Source of the DNA: JAMXLO01 sp963749575
Lineage (GTDB): Bacteria; Pseudomonadota; Alphaproteobacteria; Acetobacterales; Acetobacteraceae
Assembly (NCBI GenBank): GCA_963749575.1
Contig: CAVVNM010000009.1
Location: forward strand, 372,001 to 436,000
Length of the DNA: 64,000 nucleotides
Reading direction: 5' to 3'
A model generated the notes under the pieces. The model was given only the letters and a program-made list of their open reading frames with translations, did no database searches and was not told the DNA's origin. Positions 54,752 through 63,014 of the stretch are shown here, one piece after another (the stretch's first letter is position 1; every line of letters starts with the position of its first letter). The position numbers and the translations under genes were made by a program.

Positions 54752-56119
54752 CTAGGCCGCGCAGAGCCGCATCATTGCGCGCAGGTCGGACAATTCTTCG
54801 AACCTGCCGATCTCGCCGATCAGATCGCGCGTCTTCGCGCCGCCCAGAACCGGTTCCGCGAGCGAGCTGAACTTCTCCTTGAGGCGGTCGCCCTGTTCAT
54901 CAATGTTGCTGGCAGGCACGCCGGAATCGTGCGACGTCGCCACCTGCCGACCGTCGGTCAGCACGAGTTCCAGATCGGCGATGGTATTGGGCCGGCCGCT
55001 CCGGAAGTCGAACTCCACCTTGTCGCGCAGCGCGATCAGGGTGGGATCGGCGGCGGTTGCCTCGGAGTAGCTGCCCAGGCCGCCGGTATCGACGCCAGCC
55101 AGCGCCATCGCCGTGGTGAGGCGCAGGCTGAACTTCGCCTCCAGCCCGGTGCGCGGCGCGGGGATGTTGCAGATCCGGTCGCAGGTCTCGTCGAGCCGCA
55201 GCCTGATGCGCGCGATGCTGTCGGGCATCAGGTTGTGCTGCCGGCGCAGCTTGCGTGCCGCCTCGATCGGCGCGTGGGTCATGTAGCAGGCGGCGTGATA
55301 CTTGAAGAGGTTGTTGCGGATGTGGAAGCCGCCCGGCGGCTCGGCCAGCGCCTCGGCCGGGTTGAAGTCGGGGCTGTGCGTGCGGGCGAAGCCTTGCGGG
55401 CACTCCAGCACGTCGGATCGGCTGGTGAAGCCGCGCTGCGCCAGACGTGCGGCGAGCAGCCCGTGATACGCCGCCTTGCCTGCGTGCAGCGGCTTGCACA
55501 TGGTGCCGAACATCGACTTCAGCCCTGCTGCCTGGGTTCCTGCGATGCCGAGCGCGACGGCGAATTTGTCGGCATCCAGCCGCAGCAGATGTGCGCAAGC
55601 TGCCGCCGCACCGAAGCTGCCGAGCGTGCCGGTGGCATGGAAGCCAAGCGTGTTGTAGTGCCCCGGCGCCAACAGCAGGCCGAGCCGGCATTGCAGCTCG
55701 TATCCCGCGACGAAGGCAGTCATCACATCGCGGCCCGAACTGCCGCGTTGTTCCGCCAGCGCGAGCAGCGCCGACAGCAGCACCACCGACGGATGTCCGG
55801 TCATCGCCAGATTGACATCGTCGAAGTCGAGCGCATGCGACGCGGCGCCATTCACCAGCGCCGCCGAAAGCACCGGCAGGCGCGCGCTGTGGCCGATCAC
55901 CGTTGCCATCGGCGCACCGCCCTGCTCCTGCATCTCGGCAAGCACGATATCGGTCAGGTCCTCCTTCGCGCCGGCCAGCGCGCAGGCGACGTAGTCCAGC
56001 ACGCATTGCCGCGCCAGCGTGCGCACGTCGTGCGGCAGGACAGCGTAGCTCAGCGTGCGCGCCGGTCCGGCCAGCGCGCTTGTGAGGCCCTGCGATGCGA
56101 TGTCGGTTATGACGTTCAT
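54752..56119 (-). CDS. MmgE/PrpD family protein
   Basis: 455 residues. Hallmarks: VRTLARQCVLDYVACALAGAKE near residue 35, AALVNGAASHALDFDDVNLAMTGHPSVVLLSALLALAEQ, and AYHGLLAARLAQRGFTSRSDVLECPQGF with the conserved cis-aconitate/2-methylcitrate-type pocket. The family includes 2-methylcitrate dehydratase (PrpD), IDS-epimerase and itaconate-degrading enzymes; no prpB/prpC nearby, so the substrate is open. It starts 12 bases upstream of nothing but follows the enoyl-CoA hydratase gene by 12 bases, a likely operon. Confidence 0.9.
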   Translation of the reverse strand: MNVITDIASQGLTSALAGPARTLSYAVLPHDVRTLARQCVLDYVACALAGAKEDLTDIVLAEMQEQGGAPMATVIGHSARLPVLSAALVNGAASHALDFDDVNLAMTGHPSVVLLSALLALAEQRGSSGRDVMTAFVAGYELQCRLGLLLAPGHYNTLGFHATGTLGSFGAAAACAHLLRLDADKFAVALGIAGTQAAGLKSMFGTMCKPLHAGKAAYHGLLAARLAQRGFTSRSDVLECPQGFARTHSPDFNPAEALAEPPGGFHIRNNLFKYHAACYMTHAPIEAARKLRRQHNLMPDSIARIRLRLDETCDRICNIPAPRTGLEAKFSLRLTTAMALAGVDTGGLGSYSEATAADPTLIALRDKVEFDFRSGRPNTIADLELVLTDGRQVATSHDSGVPASNIDEQGDRLKEKFSSLAEPVLGGAKTRDLIGEIGRFEELSDLRAMMRLCAA

Positions 56120-56131
56120 GTCGTTTCCTTC

Positions 56132-56926
56132 TCAGCGTCCCAGGAACTGCGGCTTGCGCTTCTGGTTGAATGCACGGATGCCTTCGCGGCGGTCCTCGGT
56201 GGGCACCATGCGGTTATACGCCTCGATCTCGAACATCATGCCGCTGGCGAGATCCATATTCAGCCCGTAGTTCACTGACTGCTTGATCTGCAGCGTCGAG
56301 ATCGGCGCGTTGTCGGCGATGGTGCCGGCGGTCTCCAGTGCCTCCGCCAGTAGCTGTTCCGCCGCGCAGATACGGTTCGCCATGCCCCACTCGAACGCCT
56401 GTTGCGCGGAGAATGGCCGGCCCGTCAGCAGGATTTCCTTCGCCCTCCGCGCCCCCACCGCGCGTGGCAACGTCTGTGTGCCGCCCGCGCCGGGCATGAT
56501 GCCGAGGGTCACCTCGGTCAACGCGAAGCGCGCATGCTCGGCCGCATAGATGAAGTCGCAGCACAGTGCGATTTCCATGCCGCCAGCGTAGGCGGCGCCA
56601 TTCACCGCGGCGATGATCGGCACCGGACAGGCGATAATCGCGCGGATGGCGCGTTCGAAGATCAGGTGCTGGTCTTGCCACTGCTGATCCGTCATGCCGT
56701 TGCGTTCCTTCAGGTCGCCGCCGGCGCAGAATGCGCGTGGACCGGCCCCGGTGAGCACGATGCAGCGCTGCTGGTGGGGTGCGCCGGCGATGTCATGGAA
56801 CAGGTCGAGCAGATCGAGGCCCATTTGCGTGTTCATCGCGTTGGCGACCTCGGGACGGTTCAGCGTGACTTGCAAGATGTGCGGTTGTGGCTGCGTCCGC
56901 TGCAGCGTCTGGTAGGGCTCGGCCAT
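56132..56926 (-). CDS. Enoyl-CoA hydratase/isomerase family protein
   Basis: 264 residues from the ATG at 56926. Crotonase-fold motifs: LNRPEVANAMNTQMGLDLLDLF, oxyanion-hole segments GPRAFCAGGDLKERNGM and ALVNGAAYAGGMEIALCCDFIYAAEHARFAL with catalytic Glu in TEVTLGIMPGAGGTQTLPRAVG, and the C-terminal IRAFNQKRKPQFLGR. Should hydrate an enoyl-CoA or act on a related thioester. It precedes the MmgE/PrpD gene by 12 bases; together they suggest breakdown of a branched or dicarboxylic CoA ester. Confidence 0.93.
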   Translation of the reverse strand: MAEPYQTLQRTQPQPHILQVTLNRPEVANAMNTQMGLDLLDLFHDIAGAPHQQRCIVLTGAGPRAFCAGGDLKERNGMTDQQWQDQHLIFERAIRAIIACPVPIIAAVNGAAYAGGMEIALCCDFIYAAEHARFALTEVTLGIMPGAGGTQTLPRAVGARRAKEILLTGRPFSAQQAFEWGMANRICAAEQLLAEALETAGTIADNAPISTLQIKQSVNYGLNMDLASGMMFEIEAYNRMVPTEDRREGIRAFNQKRKPQFLGR

Positions 56927-57398
56927 GGCGTGTATCCGGATTGTGACCTCGGCCGACAGTGCGCGCGGAGGGAACGCTGCGCAACGGCCTGGCAGACTAG
57001 GCCTTCCGCTACCGGGTGGACCACCGAACCAGGCGAGCCGCTGCCCGCGTCGACGCATCAGGCAGGCAACTCCTGGCAGCGGCGAATGAAATGTCGTTGC
57101 TGACCGGCGCAATGGACGGACCAGATTTCGCATCTGTACGGCGGCCGTCTATGTCAGAGGCAACTGCGGCATTTGCCGCCCCTTGTGAGGCTGCCTTCCC
57201 GGACGAGTTTGTCGGTCCCGGCGCTTGCGCGATGTATCGGTGTTGTCGTCCCGGGTGAGGACCACCGGGCCGGTGGGCACGGAAGTCCGCCCGACGAACC
57301 GCAGGCGTTCGATGCAGCAATGGACATCCGGTTGGAGATGCAAGGCCTAGCCAAAATATTTGAAATTTCTCGCCTGAGCAGTGTGAGCGGTTGCCGCG
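56927..57398. other. Gap upstream of the crotonase gene
   Basis: About 470 bases without a recognisable gene on either strand. Short frames only. Probably carries the promoter of the hydratase-MmgE operon. Confidence 0.4.
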
Positions 57399-57761
57399 CT
57401 ATTCGAGGTCAACGAGTTTGTCAGTCGGGTACCCGAGGATGGTGACGACGCGACCGGTATCCTGATCCGAATAGACGAACGCCGGGCCATTGATCCGATA
57501 GCTGCCCTTCCATTCGATGGCAAACGTGGCCGCGGTTTCCACGATCTGGATCGGTTCAGCTTCGCCATTTCGGGCGAGCCTAGCGGCGAGGAGATCAGTG
57601 CGGTCGAGCAGCCACGCATCGCCGGTTTCGGTCGAGAACAGGACCAGCTGACCAATCGTGACGATGCGTCCGTCGTGGTCGGCGGCCCGGTGCTGGATAT
57701 AGCGCACCTCGTCGGCCAGACCGAATGCTACCGCCTTCCACGATCCGCTTGCCCGGGCCAC
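57399..57761 (-). CDS. Conserved-looking protein of unknown function (120 residues)
   Basis: A clean 120-codon frame with balanced composition and alternating beta-strand pattern (GRIVTIGQLVLFSTETGDAWLLDR, IQIVETAATFAIEWKGSYRING, FVYSDQDTGRVVTILGYP). No signal peptide, membrane segment or known motif. It reads like a small cytoplasmic beta-rich protein. Its start lies 45 bases from the start of the 538-residue gene on the other strand. Confidence 0.55.
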   Translation of the reverse strand: MARASGSWKAVAFGLADEVRYIQHRAADHDGRIVTIGQLVLFSTETGDAWLLDRTDLLAARLARNGEAEPIQIVETAATFAIEWKGSYRINGPAFVYSDQDTGRVVTILGYPTDKLVDLE

Positions 57762-57806
57762 GCTTGACGGATTGTCCGATCCCTACCGGGTCTCGCGGGG
57801 TTTGCC

Positions 57807-59423
57807 ATGGACCTGTTCACCCAGCTGTTCGGCAGCTTGCTGGCCTTCGTCTACCACTGCTTCGACCGCATCGTCATATACGGCTACCTCAGCGGGCTGT
57901 CGCGGCCCGAGCGGGTGGTGAACTTCTTCCATCAAGTCGTTGGCGTTCCCGTGGTCAGCAGGGAGATCCTGAGCCAGCGCACCGCCGACTACCAGAACTG
58001 GGTGGAAGCATTCGCACGCAATCATCGCATCCCGATCGAATGGGCCGAAAAGGGCGTGCGCAAGGAAGACCATGTCCTGCCGTGGCAACGCCGCATGGTG
58101 CGGGCGGATAGCTACGGCGTCTATTACATCCTCAAGAGCATGGAGCAGGGTCCGACCTTTCGCGTCACCGTGCCAAAATACCCCACCAAGGATGCCAATT
58201 ATCGCATCCTGGCGCGTCAGCGCAGCCGCTTCACCCACTACTATTTCTACATCCGCGACGAAACCCTCGGCCCGATGGTGATGCGGGTCGCCTCGTTCCT
58301 GCCGTTCCAGACCACGTATTACCTCAATGGCCACAGCTTCATCGAGCAGGAGCTGAACCGAGCCCAGATCGGCTTCCGCAAGGTCGACAATGCCTTTCTC
58401 GCGGTGGATGACGTTGCCGCGCTGCAGGCCGCCGCCGATCGGCTGAGCCCGGAGATCATCCGCCAACGCCTCGACTACTGGACGCTGATCCTGGGCCCGA
58501 AGTTCTCCGCCAAGGAGCGCACCCGGCTCAGCCTGTCGCGCTTCTACGCGATCGCCCAGATCGAATACTGCCGCAACTTCATCTTCAAGCGGCACTTTCC
58601 CATCCACAAACTGTTCGAACGCAGCTGCGAGCTCGGTCTGTGGCGGCTCACCGGCGACAAGATCGCCGCAATCTTCGGCACCCGGGTGAACCGCAGGATG
58701 CGTGGCAAACTCGCCACCGTCATCGACCGCGTCGAGCACGGCCACCATGTCTTCCGTGCCTATTTCAAGCACGCCTTCCTCAAACAATACGAAAAGTTCG
58801 CCACCTACCTGCGCAACGAGCTGGTCTCAAACAACCTCGCCGATTTCCAGCTCAGGAAGGGACTGGATCATCTCCACGCCGTGCGCGAGCGGTTCCAAAC
58901 CATCACAGATCGCTTCGCCAGCTTCCAGGCGCAATGGCTCAACGTCCATGTTGACTTCCCGCTGCTGCAACGTCTCGCCCTCCCCATCACCGTCGGCGCA
59001 GTCCGCTATCCCGGCATCAAGCTCCATGATCCGCGCGTCATCCGCCTGCTCGAAGTCCTCCTGCACGGTGGCACCCACGTCGGTGGCTGGTCCGCCAAGC
59101 AAATCCATCAAACCGTAATCTCCACCTTCCAGCTCTCCGACAGACGCTACGGCATCAACCAGCTGCGCTACGACCTGCGCAAACTCAAAGGCCATGGCCT
59201 CCTGCAGCGGGATGGATCCCGCTACGCCTACCGCCTCTCCCCAAAAGGCGTCCAGGTTGCGCTGCTGTTTCTCTTCTTCCACAAACGGCTCTGCGGTCCG
59301 CTCGCCAACAGCCGCTTCCACCACCGTCCTGTCGCCCGTTACCAGCCGCAGAGTAAATTGGAAACCGCATATCACCGCGCCGACAAAGCCATTCAACAGA
59401 TCGTCGATCTGCTTGCCGCCTGA
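57807..59423 (+). CDS. Large protein of unknown function with C-terminal winged-helix-like region
   Basis: 538 residues, no signal peptide. The N-terminal part begins FVYHCFDRIVIYGYLSGLSRPERVVNFF, then GVRKEDHVLPWQRRM, GPTFRVTVPKYPTKDANYRILARQRSRFTHYYFYIRDETLGPMVMRVASFLPF and YYLNGHSFIEQELNRAQIG. The last quarter (about 430-500) reads YGINQLRYDLRKLKGHGLLQRDGSRYAYRLSPKGVQVALL, like a winged helix-turn-helix that would bind DNA. I recall very similar hypothetical proteins, often in several copies, in unrelated soil and freshwater genomes. That would fit a mobile gene family, but I see no flanking repeats here. No catalytic motif I can name. Confidence 0.75.
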   Translation: MDLFTQLFGSLLAFVYHCFDRIVIYGYLSGLSRPERVVNFFHQVVGVPVVSREILSQRTADYQNWVEAFARNHRIPIEWAEKGVRKEDHVLPWQRRMVRADSYGVYYILKSMEQGPTFRVTVPKYPTKDANYRILARQRSRFTHYYFYIRDETLGPMVMRVASFLPFQTTYYLNGHSFIEQELNRAQIGFRKVDNAFLAVDDVAALQAAADRLSPEIIRQRLDYWTLILGPKFSAKERTRLSLSRFYAIAQIEYCRNFIFKRHFPIHKLFERSCELGLWRLTGDKIAAIFGTRVNRRMRGKLATVIDRVEHGHHVFRAYFKHAFLKQYEKFATYLRNELVSNNLADFQLRKGLDHLHAVRERFQTITDRFASFQAQWLNVHVDFPLLQRLALPITVGAVRYPGIKLHDPRVIRLLEVLLHGGTHVGGWSAKQIHQTVISTFQLSDRRYGINQLRYDLRKLKGHGLLQRDGSRYAYRLSPKGVQVALLFLFFHKRLCGPLANSRFHHRPVARYQPQSKLETAYHRADKAIQQIVDLLAA

Positions 59424-59834
59424 CCTTCGTAGCGACAATTGTTAAACTCTTTTTGTCAAAAATTCGCCCAGGTAGATGTCTATCGCTCGCTTCGATGCCG
59501 CGGTATTTCGGCCCGAAGTTGAGGGAAGTATCATGCGCCCGGCGCTTCATGACGGCGCCACCGGCAGCCGGCGGTCCGGTGCGGCGCGTGGTTCGGATTG
59601 GCGATCTCTTCGCCCGAACTGGCCACCGGATTCCGCCGCGGCAGCACCAGCGGCAGCCCCATCGACAGCGCCGCCGCACCTGCGCGCGGCGAACGTCGCC
59701 GCTCGCCCGCGGACACGGCGTATGGCGGGCGGACAAATCGCGATGGCGATCGCCTCACTGCCACGCGTGGCGGGCGCGATCGTCTTCGCTTAGACTGAGC
59801 GAGGCGCAGTCTTCGCGTGGTTGGAGATGCTGGC
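59424..59834. other. Gap without a recognisable gene
   Basis: 411 bases following the 538-residue gene. It includes a short AT-rich hairpin, TTTTTGTCAAAAA, at about 59450-59462, which could act as a weak terminator. The rest shows only arginine-rich chance frames. Confidence 0.35.
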
Positions 59835-60308
59835 ATGGATGACCTGGCAGAGATCGTCTGGCGCAAAGCCTTGCAAGCCAGGGGCAGGGATTGGGTCATG
59901 TCCGAATTGCATACCCGGCCTGGGCGCCCCGAAGACATCGTTTACGACGTGGTGTTCGAGGGACCTTACCCAACCCGAGCGTTTTGTTTGCAATGGTGCG
60001 CGGAGGAGGATAACAGGATCTTCCGGATGTCGTGGCACACCTACGCATCAATCATTGCACTGATCTTGTTCGTCATCTGCTGTTACCAGGCGGTGCAGAA
60101 CTGGCAGCCGCCGGTGGCGCAGCTGCCAACCGCAGCCGCGATGTCGCAGCCCCCTATCTCAGGAAATGCGGATAACATAACGAACAACGTGCCGAGCCAA
60201 GGCGCGTCATCGGCCGGTGGCGCTGCATCCGGCGACAACAACTCGTCGAGCAGCAACAATCTGCCCTCCATATGCGCCTACATAAGCTATGATACGAACT
60301 CGGTGTAA
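59835..60308 (+). CDS. Single-pass membrane protein, Asn/Ser-rich tail
   Basis: 157 residues from the ATG at 59835. Residues 1-65 form a polar domain (RDWVMSELHTRPGRPEDIVYDVVFEGPYPTRAFCLQWCAEEDNRIF), residues 67-86 a membrane helix (YASIIALILFVICCYQAVQNW), and the remainder is a low-complexity tail of Asn, Ser, Gly and Pro that ends with two cysteines. Topology by positive-inside rule: N-terminus in the cytoplasm. No family recognised; the tail resembles periplasmic linkers. Confidence 0.5.
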   Translation: MDDLAEIVWRKALQARGRDWVMSELHTRPGRPEDIVYDVVFEGPYPTRAFCLQWCAEEDNRIFRMSWHTYASIIALILFVICCYQAVQNWQPPVAQLPTAAAMSQPPISGNADNITNNVPSQGASSAGGAASGDNNSSSSNNLPSICAYISYDTNSV

Positions 60309-60543
60309 GATTCAAAACTGACCGGCGACCCTCTCGCGCGGCGGGAACCGCGGCAGAACCCGCAGCATGATCGGCATTGCCGGGATCGTGGCTAACAGCG
60401 CGATCGTATAGACCGGAGGAGGGCGAAACCTTCGCGGCGGTTGAAGCCGGGAGCGGCGTCCAGGGCAGGGATGCGGCGCATTTCGCGGCTGGCCTGATCG
60501 CCGAACCGGTGAGTGGCGCATCGGTGCTGGGCCTCAGGGTCTG

Positions 60544-61386
60544 TCATGACACGTTGCCTTCAGCGACCAGCCGACCGACGCCCTCGATGATTGCGTCCCA
60601 GTTGTCGAGTTCGGCCGAACGCAGCAGGTCCGACGCCACCATGATGTGCTGCACGCCGGCCGCTTGGTACGCGGCAACGCGCTCGCGCAATTCCCCCTGG
60701 TCGCGGCCGTCCCAGTTCACCCGCGTCGAGACGGTGAAGTCCGCGCCCGGTCGTTCAGCGCGCAGGCGCCGCACGATCGCCGCCGTCTGCTCCGGCGTCT
60801 CGCGCGAGCCGTGCCAGCCGTCGGCCAGGCGGATGGTGCGGCGGAGTGCCGCGTCGGAGCTGCCACCGAGCCACAGCGGGATCGGCGCGATCGGCAGCGG
60901 CGTCATCGTCATGTCGGTGATCTCGGCCGGGATGTGGCGGGTGCGGAACGTCACCGGGTCCTGCGTCCAGACGGCGCGCATCAGCGCGATGCCTTCGTCC
61001 ATGCGGCGGCCGCGCTCATGGAACGGCGCGCCGAGGGCGGCGAACTCGGGGGCGAGCCAGCCGACACCGGCGCCGAGGATCAGTCGGCCGTTGGAGAGGT
61101 TCTGCAGCGTCGCCAGTTGCTTCGCCAGCGGGATCGGATGGCGCATCGGCAGCACCAGGACGCTGGTGCCGAGACGCACCCGCTCGGTCACCGCGGCGAC
61201 CCAGGTGAGGGTCAGCACCGGCTCGTAGAACGGCAGGGGGCGCGGGAACTGGGTGCGGGGGAGGATGATGTGCTCGCTGACCCAGACGTCGGCGAACCCC
61301 AGCGCCTCGGCCTGGATGGCGAAGCGGCGGATCAGGGCGGGGGCGGCGCGCTCGCCTGCGTGGGGGAGGTGGATGCCGAATTGCAT
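60544..61386 (-). CDS. LLM class F420-dependent oxidoreductase (TIGR03619-like)
   Basis: 280 residues. MQFGIHLPHAGERAAPALIRRFAIQAEALGFADVWVSEHI, then LTWVAAVTERVRLGTSVLVLPMRHP, GRLILGAGVGWLAPEFAALG, and LWLGGSSDAALRRTIRLADGW; these are the landmarks of the actinobacterial-type F420 luciferase-like enzymes. It should reduce or oxidise an unknown compound with F420 or FMN. A second, broken copy of this gene lies just past the parDE pair (62043-62300), 120 bp of it identical. Confidence 0.9.
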   Translation of the reverse strand: MQFGIHLPHAGERAAPALIRRFAIQAEALGFADVWVSEHIILPRTQFPRPLPFYEPVLTLTWVAAVTERVRLGTSVLVLPMRHPIPLAKQLATLQNLSNGRLILGAGVGWLAPEFAALGAPFHERGRRMDEGIALMRAVWTQDPVTFRTRHIPAEITDMTMTPLPIAPIPLWLGGSSDAALRRTIRLADGWHGSRETPEQTAAIVRRLRAERPGADFTVSTRVNWDGRDQGELRERVAAYQAAGVQHIMVASDLLRSAELDNWDAIIEGVGRLVAEGNVS

Positions 61387-61450
61387 GGTGGGGACCTACT
61401 GGTTCGCGTCATAAGTATGATTATATATGCGCCCGATGAAAGGAGGGGGC

Positions 61451-61738
61451 ATGGCGGAGATCGAAAGGCTGACGATCACCCTGCCATCCGATATGGCGGC
61501 GGTCGTGAAAGGCGCCGTTGCAGGTGGCGACTACGCCTCGACCAGCGAAGTCGTGCGCGAGGCGCTACGCGACTGGAAGATGAAGCGGGCGCTGCAGTTG
61601 CAGGAACTGACGGCCCTCAAATCCGATATCGACAAGGGGCTGGCGGATCTGGCCGAGGGTCGGGTGAAGGATTTCGACGCCGCCCGCATCATCGAGCGGG
61701 GGAAAAAGCTATTAGCCGGCCGCTCGCGCTCCGCCTGA
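61451..61738 (+). CDS. parD: ParD-type antitoxin
   Basis: 95 residues from an ATG with AGGAGGGGGC. N-terminal MAEIERLTITLPSDMAAVVKGAVAGGDYASTSEVVREALRDW is the ribbon-helix-helix DNA-binding domain of ParD; the C-terminal half is a helical, acidic toxin-binding tail ending LLAGRSRSA. It represses its own promoter and neutralises ParE in known systems. The coding region overlaps the parE frame by 28 bases. The pair sits between an intact oxidoreductase gene and its broken copy. Confidence 0.92.
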   Translation: MAEIERLTITLPSDMAAVVKGAVAGGDYASTSEVVREALRDWKMKRALQLQELTALKSDIDKGLADLAEGRVKDFDAARIIERGKKLLAGRSRSA

Positions 61739-62031
61739 CGGAGGCAGCCGAGGCGGACCTTGCCGAAATCTGGGCCGACATCGCCGCCAAGGCATCCGAA
61801 GGAGTCGCGTCGCGGTTTGTCCGCTCGATCGAGGCCGTGTTTGAACCTGTGCGGCATTTTCCGCTTGCGGCGCCGGCTCGCGAACAGTTCGGTCCCGGGC
61901 TGCGGGTCACCTTCCGCGATCCCTACGCCATCTACTATCGGCCTCTGGCGGACGCCGTTGTCATCATCCGCGTGCTGCATGGTGCCCGCGATGCCGCGGC
62001 CATCGCCTCGCGCGGAGGATTCGAAGCATGA
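61711..62031 (+). CDS. parE: ParE-type toxin (apparent non-canonical ATT start)
   Basis: 106 residues if translation starts at 61711. ParE/RelE-like fold: RPLALRLTEAAEADLAEIWADIAAKASEGVASRFVRSIEAVFEPVRHFPLAAPAREQF, then GLRVTFRDPYAIYYRPLADAVVIIRVLHGARD. Known relatives start M-S-R-P-L; here that methionine codon is ATT and no ATG, GTG or TTG lies in frame anywhere upstream before a stop. Either ATT is used as a rare start (weak, possibly a way to keep toxin low) or the gene is mutated. ParE poisons DNA gyrase in studied systems. Confidence 0.85.
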   Translation: MSRPLALRLTEAAEADLAEIWADIAAKASEGVASRFVRSIEAVFEPVRHFPLAAPAREQFGPGLRVTFRDPYAIYYRPLADAVVIIRVLHGARDAAAIASRGGFEA

Positions 62032-62042
62032 ACGTCAGCTCC

Positions 62043-62300
62043 ATTCAGCGACCAGCCGGCCGACGCCCTCGATGATCGCGTCCCAGTTGTCGAGTTCGGC
62101 CGACCGCAGCAGGTCCGACGCCACCATGATGTGCTGCACGCCGCTCGCTTGGTACGCGGCAACGCGCTCGTTCAATTCCCGATGTGCTCGCTGACCCAGA
62201 CGTCGGCGAACCCCAGCGCCTCGGCCTGGATGGCGAAGCGGCGGATCAGGGCGGGGGCGGCGCGCTCGCCTGCGTGGGGGAGGTGGATGCCGAATTGCAT
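62043..62300 (-). pseudogene. Broken copy of the LLM oxidoreductase gene
   Basis: Two pieces of the gene at 60544-61386 fused with about 575 bases missing: 62181-62300 is identical over 120 bases to the 5' end (61267-61386), and 62043-62180 matches the 3' end at about 95%. The join shifts frame, so it cannot make the enzyme. With the intact copy, it flanks parDE as partial direct repeats. Confidence 0.85.
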
Positions 62301-62333
62301 GGCGTTGTTCCGGGTGTGAGGTGTGAGTGCGTC

Positions 62334-62696
62334 TCAGGGCCGTGGGAATGGTCGGCGGCGCAGCGGTGCCCGGGGGAAGCTGACAGTCGCATAGCCGCCC
62401 GGCGTGGCCGCTCCGATAGCGGCCAACACTTCCGGCAGATGATCGCGGATCACCGGCCACACACTTGTCGTCAGCTCGATCAGTGCGATCTGGCGGTCGC
62501 CGAGGTTCTGCTGATAGCGGATGTTGCGGTCGCAGGTGATCAGGATGGCGAAGCCGGCTGCCTCGGCGGCGTCGATCAGGGCGCCGTTTTCCATTGTCGC
62601 CCAGCCCATGGTGCGTGCGGGGATGACCTCGTAGCCGGTCAGTGCGCGGCGGAGCCCGAGTGGCGCGTTCTGATCGAGCAGGATACGGGTCGGCAC
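62334..62696 (-). CDS. DUF5615 PIN-like toxin
   Basis: 120 residues. RILLDQNAPLGLRRALTGYEVIPARTMGWATMENGALIDAAEAAGFAILITCDRNI shows the DUF5615 pattern (D-x-N/E-P near the start, the GxxD-x-E segment modified, and T-x-D-x-N/D-I). The acidic residues of the PIN RNase site are partly kept: Asp near 8, Asp near 56. It usually pairs with a DUF433 antitoxin, which here lies 9 bases upstream, in the same orientation. Confidence 0.85.
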   Translation of the reverse strand: MPTRILLDQNAPLGLRRALTGYEVIPARTMGWATMENGALIDAAEAAGFAILITCDRNIRYQQNLGDRQIALIELTTSVWPVIRDHLPEVLAAIGAATPGGYATVSFPRAPLRRRPFPRP

Positions 62697-62705
62697 ACGT
62701 GTGCT

Positions 62706-62945
62706 TCAGGCGTGCGGGGCCGGGTGCCTGGCGTGCGCCCTGGCATACCGGATGATCCGGCGCGCGCGATCCACGCCCAGGCCGTCGAAGATCTCGTCGC
62801 CGATCTCCTCCGGCGACAGGCCGGCATCGGCGTTCTCGATCACCCCGTCCGCAAGGATGCGGGTGCCAATGACGACCCATTGGCCGGATACCCGACCAGG
62901 AACCCGTTCAACGTCTGGGCAGGCTGACCAGTTGATGTCGCTCAT
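62706..62945 (-). CDS. DUF433 antitoxin-like protein
   Basis: 79 residues from the ATG at 62945 (GGAGG seven bases before). GQWVVIGTRILADGVIENADAGLSPEEIGDEIF followed by ARRIIRYARAH is the DUF433 winged-helix pattern (I-x-GTR-I, G-x-S-x-EEI). These act as antitoxins for DUF5615 proteins and bind their own promoter; the toxin gene follows after 9 bases. The pair is therefore a second toxin-antitoxin module in this 2.5-kb region. Confidence 0.88.
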   Translation of the reverse strand: MSDINWSACPDVERVPGRVSGQWVVIGTRILADGVIENADAGLSPEEIGDEIFDGLGVDRARRIIRYARAHARHPAPHA

Positions 62946-63014
62946 GCTCGCCTCCATTGGTCATCGTAGCATGGAGAGGGCGGTGAGTTCGAACTGCCGG
63001 TTCGACGCGCTCGG

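Noticed and set aside
59440..59470. Terminal inverted repeat flanking the 538-residue gene
   Set aside because: Only a short TTTTTGTCAAAAA hairpin downstream; nothing matching lies upstream of the gene, so no mobile-element ends can be claimed.
60309..60543. Short minus-strand frame with YTIALLATIPAMPIMLRVLP
   Set aside because: One hydrophobic stretch but no ribosome site and no start near it; likely chance or an unrecognisable fragment.
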